Under the pieces are notes generated by a model. It was not told where the DNA came from, searched no databases, and worked only from the letters and a program-made list of their open reading frames with translations. The translations under genes were made by a program, and so were the position numbers. Positions 7,913 through 16,005 of a stretch of 64,000 nt of DNA are shown in pieces. Every line of letters starts with the position of its first letter. The first letter of the stretch is position 1. Origin of the DNA: Bradymonas sp963697525 (GTDB lineage Bacteria; Myxococcota_A; Bradymonadia; Bradymonadales; Bradymonadaceae); the NCBI GenBank assembly GCA_963697525.1, contig OY969087.1:6014001-6078000 (forward strand). The letters run 5' to 3'.

Positions 7913-10273
7913 GTGAAGCGTCTCGTTCCGATTCCCATTTTTTGTTTATTGTTTTTCCTCGCAGCCTGCGGCTCCAACAGTGGAGGCAAGACCAAGCCGG
8001 TCATCAACACCGACGCGGGCACCGGCGGCAGCAGCGTCGACGCCTGCACGGCGGCCGGTCATAAGTGCAACACCCATCAAACCTGCGACGAGTCGGGCGA
8101 TACGCCCCAGTGCGTGTGCACCGACGCCTACACGGGCGATTCCTGCGGCGAATGCGCCGACGGCTTCCAGGACAACGACGGCGACGGACTGTGCGCGCCC
8201 ACCTGCGACACCGTCCAGCTCGACTGCGGCGGGTTTGGCTCCTGCGACGACTCCAGCGGCACCGCGGTCTGCGCCTGCGAGGGCCATCACGCCGGCGATG
8301 CGTGCGGCGTCTGCGCCGACGGCTTCCAGGACAACGACGCCGACGGCACCTGCGCGCCGGACTGCGCCTCCTCGGACCTTCACTGCGGCAGCTACGGCTA
8401 CTGCGACGCGTCTTCCGGCGAAGCCCAATGCGTGTGCAACCCCGGCTACAATGGTGACCAATGCACCACCTGCGCCGACGGCTTCCAGGACAACGACGCC
8501 GACGGCGTCTGCACGCCCACCTGCACCGAATCCGGCCTCGCCTGTGGCGATCACGGCATGTGCGACGCCAGCGGCGGCCAGCCAATGTGCGCCTGCGACC
8601 AGGGCTACACCGGCGACGCCTGTGACCAGTGCGCCGACGGCTTCCAGGACAACGACGCCGACGGCACCTGCGCTCCCACCTGCGACACCGCCGGGCTAGA
8701 CTGCGGCGACCACGGCACCTGCGATGACACCAGCGGCGCAGCCGTATGCGTGTGCGATCCGCGCTTCGACGGCGCCGCCTGCGACCAATGCGCCGCCGGC
8801 TATCAGGACAACGATGCCGACGGCACCTGCGCTCCCAATTGCGACACCGCCGGGCTCGATTGCGGCAGCTACGGCACCTGCGACGACTCCTCGGGCGAGG
8901 CGGTATGCTCCTGCGACTCGGCCTATGTCGGCACCCAATGCACGAGCTGCGCGCCCGGCTACCAAGACAACGACGTCAACGGCGTCTGCGAGCCGACCTG
9001 CGCCACCGCCGGCGTCGACTGCGGCACCCACGGCGTGTGCGTGTCCAGCAGCGGAACCCCCGGCTGTTATTGCGATACCGGCTACACGGGATCGAGCTGC
9101 GGCCAGTGCGACACCGGCTACCAGGACAACGATGGCGACGGCGTCTGCGCGCCTGATTGCTCCACCGCCGGGCTAGCCTGCGGCAACCATGGCTCCTGTG
9201 AGGACACCTCGGGCACGGCAATTTGTGCCTGCGACACAGGCTATATGGGCACCACCTGCGGCGGCTGTGCGGCCGGCTACCAGGACAACGACGCCGACGG
9301 CAGCTGCACCGCCGACTGCGCCCACGCCGGGCTAAGTTGCGGCGCCAACAGCGCCTGCGACGACTCCTCGGGCACCGCCGCCTGCACCTGCGACACCGGC
9401 TACACCGGCTCTGCGTGCGACCAATGTGCGACCGGCTACCAGGACAACGACGCCAACGGCACCTGCGAGCCCGATTGCACGACGGCCGGGTTGAGCTGTG
9501 CCCCGCAGCAGGCCTGCGACGACTCCTCGGGGATGCCTACCTGCGCCTGCGCTTCCGGCTACCAGGACCACGACGGCGACGGTGTCTGCCAGGTCGACTG
9601 CGCCAACTACGCGCGCGACTGTGCGGGAATGGGCCTGGTGTGCGACGACTCCTACGGAACCGCCCAGTGCATCGAACCGCCCCCGCAGAGCTGCGCGGCC
9701 ATTCTGCAGGCCACGCCTGGCAGCCCGGATGGCACCTACACGCTGTATTACCATGGGCACCTGGCCGAGCCGTTTCTCGTCTACTGTCACGCCATGGCCA
9801 GCGGCACCCCCGCCGAGTACTTGCCCTTGCCCGCCAGCCCGAACGCCAATGCGTTCACGAACCTCCATTCGGGCGTCACCACGACCTACCAGCGCGTGCG
9901 TCTGGACCCGGCCACGCTGCGCGTCAATATCACTGATGCGACGTTTGCGACCTCGAGCCCGACGGGCCAAGGAGATGTTCCCTTCGCCACCACGGGTAGT
10001 TGCAGCGGCAGTTACGGGCGGAGCACCGTGGATTTGACTGGCACGCCCTTTGCGGTCGATGACACGTTCAACTGGTACGGCTACTGCGCCTATGGGACGG
10101 CCTCGTTCTCCAACGCCGCGCAGATCATCGATCTGATGGGCCACGGGTTGTGCGGTGACATCGGCCCCGCGGACTTCGCCGCCGAGCACGGCCACACCGG
10201 GTGTGGCGACGAGCGCCCGTCCAACGGAAGCACCGACCCGTTCGTGCTCCAGCTCAAGTACATCAACCCCTGA
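7913..10273 (+). CDS. Lipoprotein with about ten EGF-like repeats and a C-terminal GON domain
   Basis: This 786-residue surface lipoprotein starts at GTG 7913 behind AGGAGAAG. The signal peptide ends in a lipobox (FFLAAC, Cys about 19), followed by a short Gly/Ser/Asp/Thr linker. Residues about 40-590 are about ten Cys-rich units of about 47 residues with the landmark F/YQDND-x-DG-x-C and an EGF-like CxCDxxYxGxxC pattern. The C-terminal part (about 593-786) matches the GON domain known from ADAMTS metalloproteases: YTLYYHG, FLVYCHAM, the core YQRVRLDPATLRVNITDATF, and VPFATTGSCSGSYGRS. There is no protease domain. The architecture suggests an adhesin or surface-binding protein. A strong hairpin terminator follows the stop. 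Confidence 0.85.
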   Translation: MKRLVPIPIFCLLFFLAACGSNSGGKTKPVINTDAGTGGSSVDACTAAGHKCNTHQTCDESGDTPQCVCTDAYTGDSCGECADGFQDNDGDGLCAPTCDTVQLDCGGFGSCDDSSGTAVCACEGHHAGDACGVCADGFQDNDADGTCAPDCASSDLHCGSYGYCDASSGEAQCVCNPGYNGDQCTTCADGFQDNDADGVCTPTCTESGLACGDHGMCDASGGQPMCACDQGYTGDACDQCADGFQDNDADGTCAPTCDTAGLDCGDHGTCDDTSGAAVCVCDPRFDGAACDQCAAGYQDNDADGTCAPNCDTAGLDCGSYGTCDDSSGEAVCSCDSAYVGTQCTSCAPGYQDNDVNGVCEPTCATAGVDCGTHGVCVSSSGTPGCYCDTGYTGSSCGQCDTGYQDNDGDGVCAPDCSTAGLACGNHGSCEDTSGTAICACDTGYMGTTCGGCAAGYQDNDADGSCTADCAHAGLSCGANSACDDSSGTAACTCDTGYTGSACDQCATGYQDNDANGTCEPDCTTAGLSCAPQQACDDSSGMPTCACASGYQDHDGDGVCQVDCANYARDCAGMGLVCDDSYGTAQCIEPPPQSCAAILQATPGSPDGTYTLYYHGHLAEPFLVYCHAMASGTPAEYLPLPASPNANAFTNLHSGVTTTYQRVRLDPATLRVNITDATFATSSPTGQGDVPFATTGSCSGSYGRSTVDLTGTPFAVDDTFNWYGYCAYGTASFSNAAQIIDLMGHGLCGDIGPADFAAEHGHTGCGDERPSNGSTDPFVLQLKYINP

Positions 10274-10332
10274 CCCCTATACGATTCGGGGCCGCCCTGT
10301 GCTTGGCGCCCCCGAATCTCGTCGGTGCATCG

Positions 10333-10371
10333 ACAAAGCCCCGCGTCACCTGAGGTGGCGCGGGGCTTTGT
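10333..10371. terminator. Bidirectional hairpin terminator
   Basis: Perfect 13-bp arms ACAAAGCCCCGCG (10333-10345) and CGCGGGGCTTTGT (10359-10371) are separated by 13 bases. The arm ends are AAA and TTT, so the hairpin is followed by a short T-tract on both strands. It lies between the convergent GON lipoprotein and VOC genes, so it can stop transcription from both sides. Confidence 0.85.
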
Positions 10372-10378
10372 GATCACT

Positions 10379-10774
10379 TCATCCCTCTGGCACGTGGCAC
10401 ACCGCCTCGATGTTGTTGCCATCCGGATCGAGCACGAACGCCCCGTAGTAATTCGGATGGTAGATCGCACGGACGCCCGGCGCCCCGTGGTCGACGCCAC
10501 CGGCCGCCATCGCGGCTTCATAAAACGCATCCACCGTCGCGCGATCGGGACTGGTAAAGGCCACATGGATGGGCGCGCGCCCCGCCTCATGTTCCGACGC
10601 CCAGAAGTCCGGGCCGCCCTCGCCGATCCAGAACTGGGGGCGCTCGTCGCCGAACCCGGCGATCCCCGGAAACGGCTCCATGACAACATGGTAGCCCAGT
10701 GGCGCCAGGGCGGCCTCATAGAAGGCTTTGCTGGTCGCGAAATCCGCGACGACGATGCTGATATGATCGAACAT
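10379..10774 (-). CDS. VOC (glyoxalase/bleomycin-resistance fold) family protein
   Basis: This 131-residue protein has the paired beta-alpha-beta-beta-beta units of the vicinal oxygen chelate superfamily: DHISIVVADFATSKAFYEAAL at the start and a second unit from PIHVAFTSPDRATVDAFYEAA to FVLDPDGNNIEAVCH. His near the start, His in the second unit and the late Glu in NNIEAV are candidate metal ligands. The family covers glyoxalases, dioxygenases and resistance proteins; substrate unknown. Seventeen bases separate its start from the stop of the upstream ABC permease gene, so it may be the last gene of that operon. Confidence 0.85.
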   Translation of the reverse strand: MFDHISIVVADFATSKAFYEAALAPLGYHVVMEPFPGIAGFGDERPQFWIGEGGPDFWASEHEAGRAPIHVAFTSPDRATVDAFYEAAMAAGGVDHGAPGVRAIYHPNYYGAFVLDPDGNNIEAVCHVPEG

Positions 10775-10790
10775 TTCGGTCTCCTCGAAG

Positions 10791-11582
10791 CTATCCGTAC
10801 ACGATGCGGCGCATGCGCCGCGGCACGATGATAAAGAGCACCAGCGACACCACCACCAACCACGCCGTGCTCACCCACACGCCGGTGTCGATCTGCCCGT
10901 GGGCCAGCCCACGCATCAGGCGCACGCCGTGGTACAGCGGGGTAAACCAGGCGATCTGGTCGCCGTGGGGAAAGCGGCTCGTGGGAAAGAAGATCCCCGA
11001 GAACAAAAACAGCGGCGTCAAAAACAGCGTGTAGAAATACGAGTACAGATCGATGGTCTTGATATACGACGAGAACCACATGCCGATGAGCGCGAACGTC
11101 ATGCCGATGAGCAACACCGCCGGGGGCATCAAAATGGCCGTCCAGCTCGTGATGATGGGATAGCCAAACAGCGTCATCGCCAAAAGCACGATCATAAACG
11201 CCGTGCCGTAGATCCCCGCGCGGGTCACCGACCACAACAACTCGCCCATGGCCACGTCCTGCATCTGTGCGGGCGTGGTCAAATAGGCGTCGTACAGTTT
11301 GTCGAAGTGCAGCTTGACGAACAGGTTGTAGGTCACCTCGAAGATCGAGCCGTTCATCGCCGCCGAGGCCAACAGACCCGGGCCGATAAAGGCGATGTAG
11401 TTCTGCCCGCTGATGCCCTTGCCCACGTAAAATCCCAGTCCCAGGCCCATTCCCACCAGGTACAGCAAGGGCTCGAAGAAGTTGGGCAGGATATTTTTGA
11501 GCCAGGTGCGCCGATACACAGTGGCGTTTCGCCACCACACGGCCTTGGCCATATTCAAGTCGATGTCACCGGGAAGTCGCAC
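10791..11582 (-). CDS. ABC-2 type transporter permease (NodJ-like)
   Basis: This 263-residue protein has about six membrane segments and the ABC-2 pattern: a cytoplasmic N-terminus with RNATVYRRTWLKNIL, the segment NFFEPLLYLVGMGLGLG, and a late motif LFLFSGIFFPTSRFP near the last helices. That motif is typical of NodJ/DrrB-type permeases that export lipo-oligosaccharides or drugs. Its start lies 3 bases after the stop of the ATPase gene upstream on the same strand, so the two form a transporter pair. The substrate is unknown. Confidence 0.9.
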   Translation of the reverse strand: MRLPGDIDLNMAKAVWWRNATVYRRTWLKNILPNFFEPLLYLVGMGLGLGFYVGKGISGQNYIAFIGPGLLASAAMNGSIFEVTYNLFVKLHFDKLYDAYLTTPAQMQDVAMGELLWSVTRAGIYGTAFMIVLLAMTLFGYPIITSWTAILMPPAVLLIGMTFALIGMWFSSYIKTIDLYSYFYTLFLTPLFLFSGIFFPTSRFPHGDQIAWFTPLYHGVRLMRGLAHGQIDTGVWVSTAWLVVVSLVLFIIVPRRMRRIVYG

Positions 11583-11585
11583 TGC

Positions 11586-12524
11586 TCAGTCCTCCAATCC
11601 TTTGCCGGTGATGCTCAAGAAGACGTCTTCCAGCGAGGCGCGCCGCACCAGCGTGGGATGCTCGGGCAGGCGGCGGGCGACCTCGGCGAGCAGGTCTTCG
11701 GGATCATTGACGTACAGCAGGACGCGGTCGCGAAGCTCCTCGGCGCGCTCGGCGTGCTCGAACAGTTCCCTGGCATCGGCGGGCAACTCGTCGGCGCCCA
11801 CGCGCACCTCGATGACCTGCGGCGGCACATGCTGTTCGATGAGCTGCGCCGGCGAACCCACGGCCACGATGTGGCCGCCATCCATCACGGCGATGCGGTC
11901 GCACAGCCGCTCGGCCTCCTCCATATAGTGGGTGGTCAGCACGATGGTCGCCTTGCGCTGGCGCAGCTCGGCGAGCTTGTCCCAGATGCGCTGTCGCGCC
12001 CGCGGGTCCAACCCCGTGGTCGGCTCGTCGAGGATAACCACGTCCGGGTTGCTGATGAGCCCGCGGGCGATCATCAACCGGCGCTTCATGCCGCCCGACA
12101 ACGTCTCGACGCGCTGGTCGGCCTTGTCCTCGAGTTGGGCGAACTCCAGGAGCTCCTGGGCGCGCTGTTTTCGCTCGCTGGAACTCATGCCGTAAAAGCG
12201 GCAAAAGACCTCCAGGTTCTCGCGCACGGTGGTCTCCTGGTCGAGGTTGTCCTCCTGGGCGACCACGCCCAGCCGGGCCTTGATCTTGCGGTCTTCCTGC
12301 CCGGAGGCGGCGTCGAAGCCCAGCACCTCCAGCTCACCGCCGTCGACCGGGGTCGCCCGGTAGATCATGCGCATGGTTGTGGTCTTGCCGGCGCCGTTGG
12401 GCCCCAGAAAGCCAAAAAACTCCCCGCGCTCGATGACGAACTCGATGCCATCGACGGCGACGAAATCACCAAAGCGCCGGGTCAACCCCTGGGCGCGCAC
12501 CGCTGCGGTCGTGTTTTCGGACAT
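11586..12524 (-). CDS. ABC transporter ATP-binding protein (NodI/DrrA-like)
   Basis: This 312-residue nucleotide-binding subunit serves the adjacent ABC-2 permease. Walker A is GPNGAGKTTT, the Q-loop segment is VVAQEDNLDQE, the signature is LSGGMKRRL, Walker B is VVILDEPTTGLD, and the switch His lies in VLTTHYMEEAE. A C-terminal domain of about 80 residues after the core (with IEVRVGADELPADAREL) is typical of this exporter group. ATG 12524 is chosen because MSENTTAAVRAQGLTRRFGD begins the conserved core. The frame is open for 154 codons upstream, but that part runs antisense-like into the permease gene region and has no family match. Confidence 0.92.
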   Translation of the reverse strand: MSENTTAAVRAQGLTRRFGDFVAVDGIEFVIERGEFFGFLGPNGAGKTTTMRMIYRATPVDGGELEVLGFDAASGQEDRKIKARLGVVAQEDNLDQETTVRENLEVFCRFYGMSSSERKQRAQELLEFAQLEDKADQRVETLSGGMKRRLMIARGLISNPDVVILDEPTTGLDPRARQRIWDKLAELRQRKATIVLTTHYMEEAERLCDRIAVMDGGHIVAVGSPAQLIEQHVPPQVIEVRVGADELPADARELFEHAERAEELRDRVLLYVNDPEDLLAEVARRLPEHPTLVRRASLEDVFLSITGKGLED

Positions 12525-12589
12525 TGTCTCGCGTCTGGACGAGGGACTCGAACCCAGACCGGCATACCACGCACCATGGTGGAATGCAC

Positions 12590-14071
12590 CTACTGAGCGC
12601 CCTTCTCCCTCACGCTCGCGCCGCCCATCGCGAGCATCAGCGCCAGGTAGATGCCCCCCGAGATGAAGAAGCCGACGAACCAGGCGTAGTTGTACAATGT
12701 CTGGAAGAACGCGGGGGCCACGCTGGCCGACAGTAGCTTCACGTGCACCAAAAACCCGGGCACGTTCGGAAGGACGCCGGCCAAGAGCGCAAACATCGCC
12801 ACTGGATTGTACCCGCCGCGATACCAATAAGGCCCCTCGCGCCGGTACAGACCTTCGAGGTCGAGCTCGGTTTTGCGTAAGGCGAAATAGTCGACGATGA
12901 TGATGCCGCCGATCGAGCCCAGGAGCGCCGAATAGCCCACCAGCCACGTAAAGATGTAGCTTCCCGCCGAGGCCAAGAGCTTCCACGGGAACATGGCGAT
13001 GCCCAGGCCCGCGGTGATCATACCGCCGGTGCGAAACGACAGCTTGGCCGGCGCCAGGTTGATGATGGCGTTGGCCGGCGAGACCACGTTGGCGGCGATA
13101 TTGGTCGACAGGGTGGCGATGGACAGGGCGAAGAGCGACAAGATGATGCTAAAGCCACCGCCCATGCGCCCGAGCAATTCGGTGGGGTCGGAAATCGCCT
13201 TGCCGTAGATGACCACCGTCGCCGAGGTCACCGCCACGCCGATGAACGAGAACAGGGTCATGAAGCTGGGCAAGCCGATGGCTTGGCCGAGGATCTGGTC
13301 GCGCTGGCTTTTCGCATAGCGGGTAAAATCGGGGATATTGAGCGACAGCGTCGCCCAGAACCCCACCATGGCCGTGAGCGACGGGAAGAAGACCTGCCAG
13401 AACTCGCCCTCGCGCGGGCCACCGGGAGCAAATTTGGATGGGGCGGCGAACATCGGCCCGAAGCCATCAGCCTTTAGATAGGCCCAGACCAGAAGCGCCA
13501 GGCCCATCACGATGAGAAACGGCGCCGCCCAGGTCTCCAAGACCTTGATGGAGTCGATGCCGCGCCAGATGATGAACACCTGTACGCCCCAGAAGATCAG
13601 AAAACAGCCGAGCTGCAATCCGTTGATCCCGAGCACGGGCAACGGCTCGCCGCCGACGCCGTGGCCGAAGATCGCGCCCAGCAATTGGTAGATGGCCGCG
13701 CCTCCGATCCAGGTCTGAATGCCGAACCACCCGCAGGCGACCAACCCGCGCAGCACGGCGGCGACGTTGGCCCCGTGGATCCCGAAGCTCGCCCGCGACA
13801 AGACCGGAAACGGCACGCCGTATTTGGTGCCCGGATGACCGTTCAAGATCATCGGCACCAGCACGATGATATTGCCCAGGCACACGGTGAGCACGGCCTG
13901 CCACCAATTCATGCCCTGCTCGACCAGCCCGCCGGCGAGCATGTAGGTGGGCACGCAGACGACCATGCCGATCCACAGGGACGCCATGTTGAGCACCGAC
14001 CACTTGCGCTCGTCTTGGCTGGTGGGGCCGATATCGTCGTTGATCAGAGACGGATCTGGATTTTCGAGCAT
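12590..14071 (-). CDS. NCS1 family nucleobase permease (pyrimidine/allantoin/hydantoin type)
   Basis: This 493-residue inner-membrane protein has about twelve membrane segments, the usual NCS1 size. Family landmarks are the N-terminal WSVLNMASLWIGMVVCVPTY, the segment HPGTKYGVPFPVLSRASFG with the conserved Arg, WFGIQTWIGG in TM3 and NIAANVVSPANAIINL. NCS1 carriers import cytosine, uracil, allantoin or hydantoins with Na+ or H+. It is downstream of dihydropyrimidinase in the same direction inside a pyrimidine catabolic cluster, so it most likely imports uracil/thymine or their dihydro forms (inference). Confidence 0.92.
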   Translation of the reverse strand: MLENPDPSLINDDIGPTSQDERKWSVLNMASLWIGMVVCVPTYMLAGGLVEQGMNWWQAVLTVCLGNIIVLVPMILNGHPGTKYGVPFPVLSRASFGIHGANVAAVLRGLVACGWFGIQTWIGGAAIYQLLGAIFGHGVGGEPLPVLGINGLQLGCFLIFWGVQVFIIWRGIDSIKVLETWAAPFLIVMGLALLVWAYLKADGFGPMFAAPSKFAPGGPREGEFWQVFFPSLTAMVGFWATLSLNIPDFTRYAKSQRDQILGQAIGLPSFMTLFSFIGVAVTSATVVIYGKAISDPTELLGRMGGGFSIILSLFALSIATLSTNIAANVVSPANAIINLAPAKLSFRTGGMITAGLGIAMFPWKLLASAGSYIFTWLVGYSALLGSIGGIIIVDYFALRKTELDLEGLYRREGPYWYRGGYNPVAMFALLAGVLPNVPGFLVHVKLLSASVAPAFFQTLYNYAWFVGFFISGGIYLALMLAMGGASVREKGAQ

Positions 14072-14176
14072 GGCTTGTGAGGGGTCCGGGGGTCTAGGCG
14101 GTCGGGGAGGCCAGCGGGGCCCACAAGCGTAGCCGCAGGCGAAGCGCGCCGCGCGCCGTTGGCGCGGCCTCTGTAG

Positions 14177-14217
14177 CTGAAGGTAGCACGAGGCCTTTGG
14201 CCAAGTGCTACCTTCAG
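14177..14217 (-). promoter_or_regulatory. Intercistronic hairpin between dihydropyrimidinase and permease
   Basis: Perfect 13-bp arms CTGAAGGTAGCAC (14177-14189) and GTGCTACCTTCAG (14205-14217) enclose 15 bases that contain TTGGCC/GGCC-type pairing. It starts 11 bases after the dihydropyrimidinase stop. No T-tract follows on the minus strand, so a classical terminator is unlikely. It may stabilise the 3' end of the hydA message or reduce read-through into the permease gene. Confidence 0.6.
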
Positions 14218-14228
14218 AGTGCGTCTAA

Positions 14229-15608
14229 TCAGAAGTGCGTGGGGTCGCGCTTGATGAACGTGCCGTGGCTCTTGTCGCCGACGAATTCACCGTCTTCGAC
14301 TTGGACCTTGCCGCGCACGCTGACCGCCGCACACCGCCCCTTGACGGGCATGCCCTCGAAGGGGTTGTAGTCGATGTTCATGTGGTGGGTTTCGACGCTG
14401 ATCTTGCCCTCGAAGTCGGGGTCGTAAACCACGAGGTCGGCGTCGGCGCCCGGCTGGATGGTGCCCTTGCGCGGGAACATGCCGAAGATCTTGGCGGCGT
14501 TGGTGCTCGCCGTCGCCACGAAACGATGCAGGTCAATGCGCCCGGTCTCCACGCCGTAGGTGTAGAACATGCGCACCCGGTCCTCGAGCGAGGGGATGCC
14601 GTTGGGAATGAGGGAGAAGTCATCGGCCCCCATCTTCTTCTGCTCGGTGTTGAACGGCGCATGGTCGCTGCCGAGCGTGGAGATGATCCCGTTGGCGAAG
14701 CCCTCCCAGAGCACGTCCATGTGGTAGGGCTCGCGAAGCGGCGGGCTCATCACGTAGTTCGCGCCCTCGAAGTTGGGCCGCTCGGCGTAGGATTTGTCCA
14801 ACAGGAGGTGTTGGATGAGGCTCTCGACGTGCACCTGTGCGCCCTCGAGCTTGGCCTGCAGCGCGTGCTGCAGCGCCTGCGCGCAGGTCAGGTGGACGAC
14901 GTAGCCGTGCGCGCCGGTCACCTGCGACATCGTGCAGAAATGGCGAGTCCCCTCGGCCTCGACCACCGGCGGGCGGCTGGGTTCGTGCCACTCCGGGCCG
15001 GTCTTGCCGTCGGCGATGAGCTTTTGCTGGAGCTGGGCGACCATCTCCTCGTTCTCACAATGGGCGCACACGATGATGCCCAGCTCCTTGGCCAGGCGCA
15101 TGGTGCCGAAGAGCTCGCGGTCGGGGATCCCCAGCGCGTCCTTGTAGGCCAGAAAGACCTTGAAGCTGGCAATGCCCATGCTCACGATTTCGCGAAGCTG
15201 GCTCTCCACCTCGTCGTCAAAGCGCGTCACCGCCATATGATAGGTGTGGTCGCAGGCCGCGTTGCCCAGCGACTTTTGGTTCCAGGTCTCCAGGGCCGCC
15301 AGCGGCTCCTCGTCGGGGTCGGGGATGCAGAAATCGATGAGCGTGGTCGTCCCGCCGCACAGCGCCGCGGTGGTCGCCGTCTCGTAGGTGTCGCAGGCCA
15401 CCGTGCCCATGAACGGCAGATGGATGTGGGTATGCGGGTCGATGAACCCGGGAAAGACGTATTTGCCGCTCGCGTCGATGACCTCGGCGCCGGGCGGCGG
15501 CGCGATGTCCCGATCGATACGCGTGATCGTGTCGTCCTCGCACCAGATATCCGCCTTGTAGCGGCTGTCGGCGGTGACGATTTCTCCATTCTTGATCAAC
15601 AATCCCAT
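14229..15608 (-). CDS. hydA: Dihydropyrimidinase / hydantoinase
   Basis: This 459-residue amidohydrolase opens the ring of dihydrouracil or dihydrothymine to the N-carbamoyl-beta-amino acid, the second step of the reductive pathway. Metal ligands of the binuclear centre are visible: GFIDPHTHIHLPF, the Lys to be carbamylated in ASFKVFLAYK, His in GYVVHLTCA, and the late Asp in GSDHAPF. An N-terminal beta part (LIKNGEIVTADSRYKADI) and the C-terminal PGADADLVVYDP complete the cyclic-amidohydrolase fold. It is divergent from preT-preA, which supply its substrate. A hairpin overlaps its ribosome site (see 15615-15654). Confidence 0.95.
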   Translation of the reverse strand: MGLLIKNGEIVTADSRYKADIWCEDDTITRIDRDIAPPPGAEVIDASGKYVFPGFIDPHTHIHLPFMGTVACDTYETATTAALCGGTTTLIDFCIPDPDEEPLAALETWNQKSLGNAACDHTYHMAVTRFDDEVESQLREIVSMGIASFKVFLAYKDALGIPDRELFGTMRLAKELGIIVCAHCENEEMVAQLQQKLIADGKTGPEWHEPSRPPVVEAEGTRHFCTMSQVTGAHGYVVHLTCAQALQHALQAKLEGAQVHVESLIQHLLLDKSYAERPNFEGANYVMSPPLREPYHMDVLWEGFANGIISTLGSDHAPFNTEQKKMGADDFSLIPNGIPSLEDRVRMFYTYGVETGRIDLHRFVATASTNAAKIFGMFPRKGTIQPGADADLVVYDPDFEGKISVETHHMNIDYNPFEGMPVKGRCAAVSVRGKVQVEDGEFVGDKSHGTFIKRDPTHF

Positions 15609-16005
15609 CTGGCTCTCCTCATGCAGTTGTCAGAATTGATTCGTGCATGAGGAGCCGGACCGAGACCGCTGGCGACGACGCAAACGTCTCACGCACGAGG
15701 CGATAACCACACAAACACCACCGACGGCGCGTGCGGCACAGGTACAGCTTGTCGAGTATGTTTGGAGTCCTACCACGTTCGTGCGCCAAAGGAAATAGGA
15801 CTTTTGTGCCCCATTGACAGGCCTTCCTGGCCTGGACTATAAAGGCCGCCTCAATCAAAAAGTTGTACATCCTCGACGTGAGCTGCCTGTAGTTGGCTCA
15901 TGAGGAGCTGTAACGCGGGCATCGGCTCGATTGGGCCGCCGTGGTGCCATGCGGATTGTGAAGTTTTGCGACTAACTTTCCGTCCCACGGCGAGGCACGA
16001 TTCCG
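15609..16005. promoter_or_regulatory. Divergent control region between hydA and preT
   Basis: This 397-bp AT-richer region must hold the promoters for both halves of the pyrimidine catabolic locus. The motif CATGAGGAG occurs three times: as two inverted copies near hydA (15615-15654) and once more near 15899-15907, where CTCATGAG is itself palindromic. No regulator gene lies nearby. I could not fix -35/-10 boxes with confidence. Confidence 0.5.
15615..15654 (-). promoter_or_regulatory. Hairpin covering the dihydropyrimidinase ribosome-binding site
   Basis: CTCCTCATGCA (15615-15625) and TGCATGAGGAG (15644-15654) are perfect 11-bp inverted arms with an 18-base loop. On the minus-strand transcript the second arm, TGCATGAGGAG, contains the GAGGAG Shine-Dalgarno sequence six to seven bases before the hydA ATG (15608). 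Folding would hide the ribosome site. This is a direct sequence observation; regulation of translation is inferred. Confidence 0.6.

Noticed and set aside
12541..12590. tRNA-like T-arm GGGTTCGAGTCCC on the minus strand just before the ABC ATPase start
   Set aside because: No acceptor stem, D-arm or anticodon arm can be folded around it, and 3' sequence does not fit CCA or a 7-bp acceptor. Probably chance, at most a tRNA relic.
12525..12986. 154-codon upstream extension of the ABC ATPase frame
   Set aside because: It overlaps the NCS1 permease gene on the same strand in another frame, and its translation is Arg/Gly-rich shadow sequence.
14091..14217. Possible Rho-independent terminator after dihydropyrimidinase
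   Set aside because: The hairpin is strong but has no T-tract on the minus strand, so I list it as an intercistronic hairpin instead.
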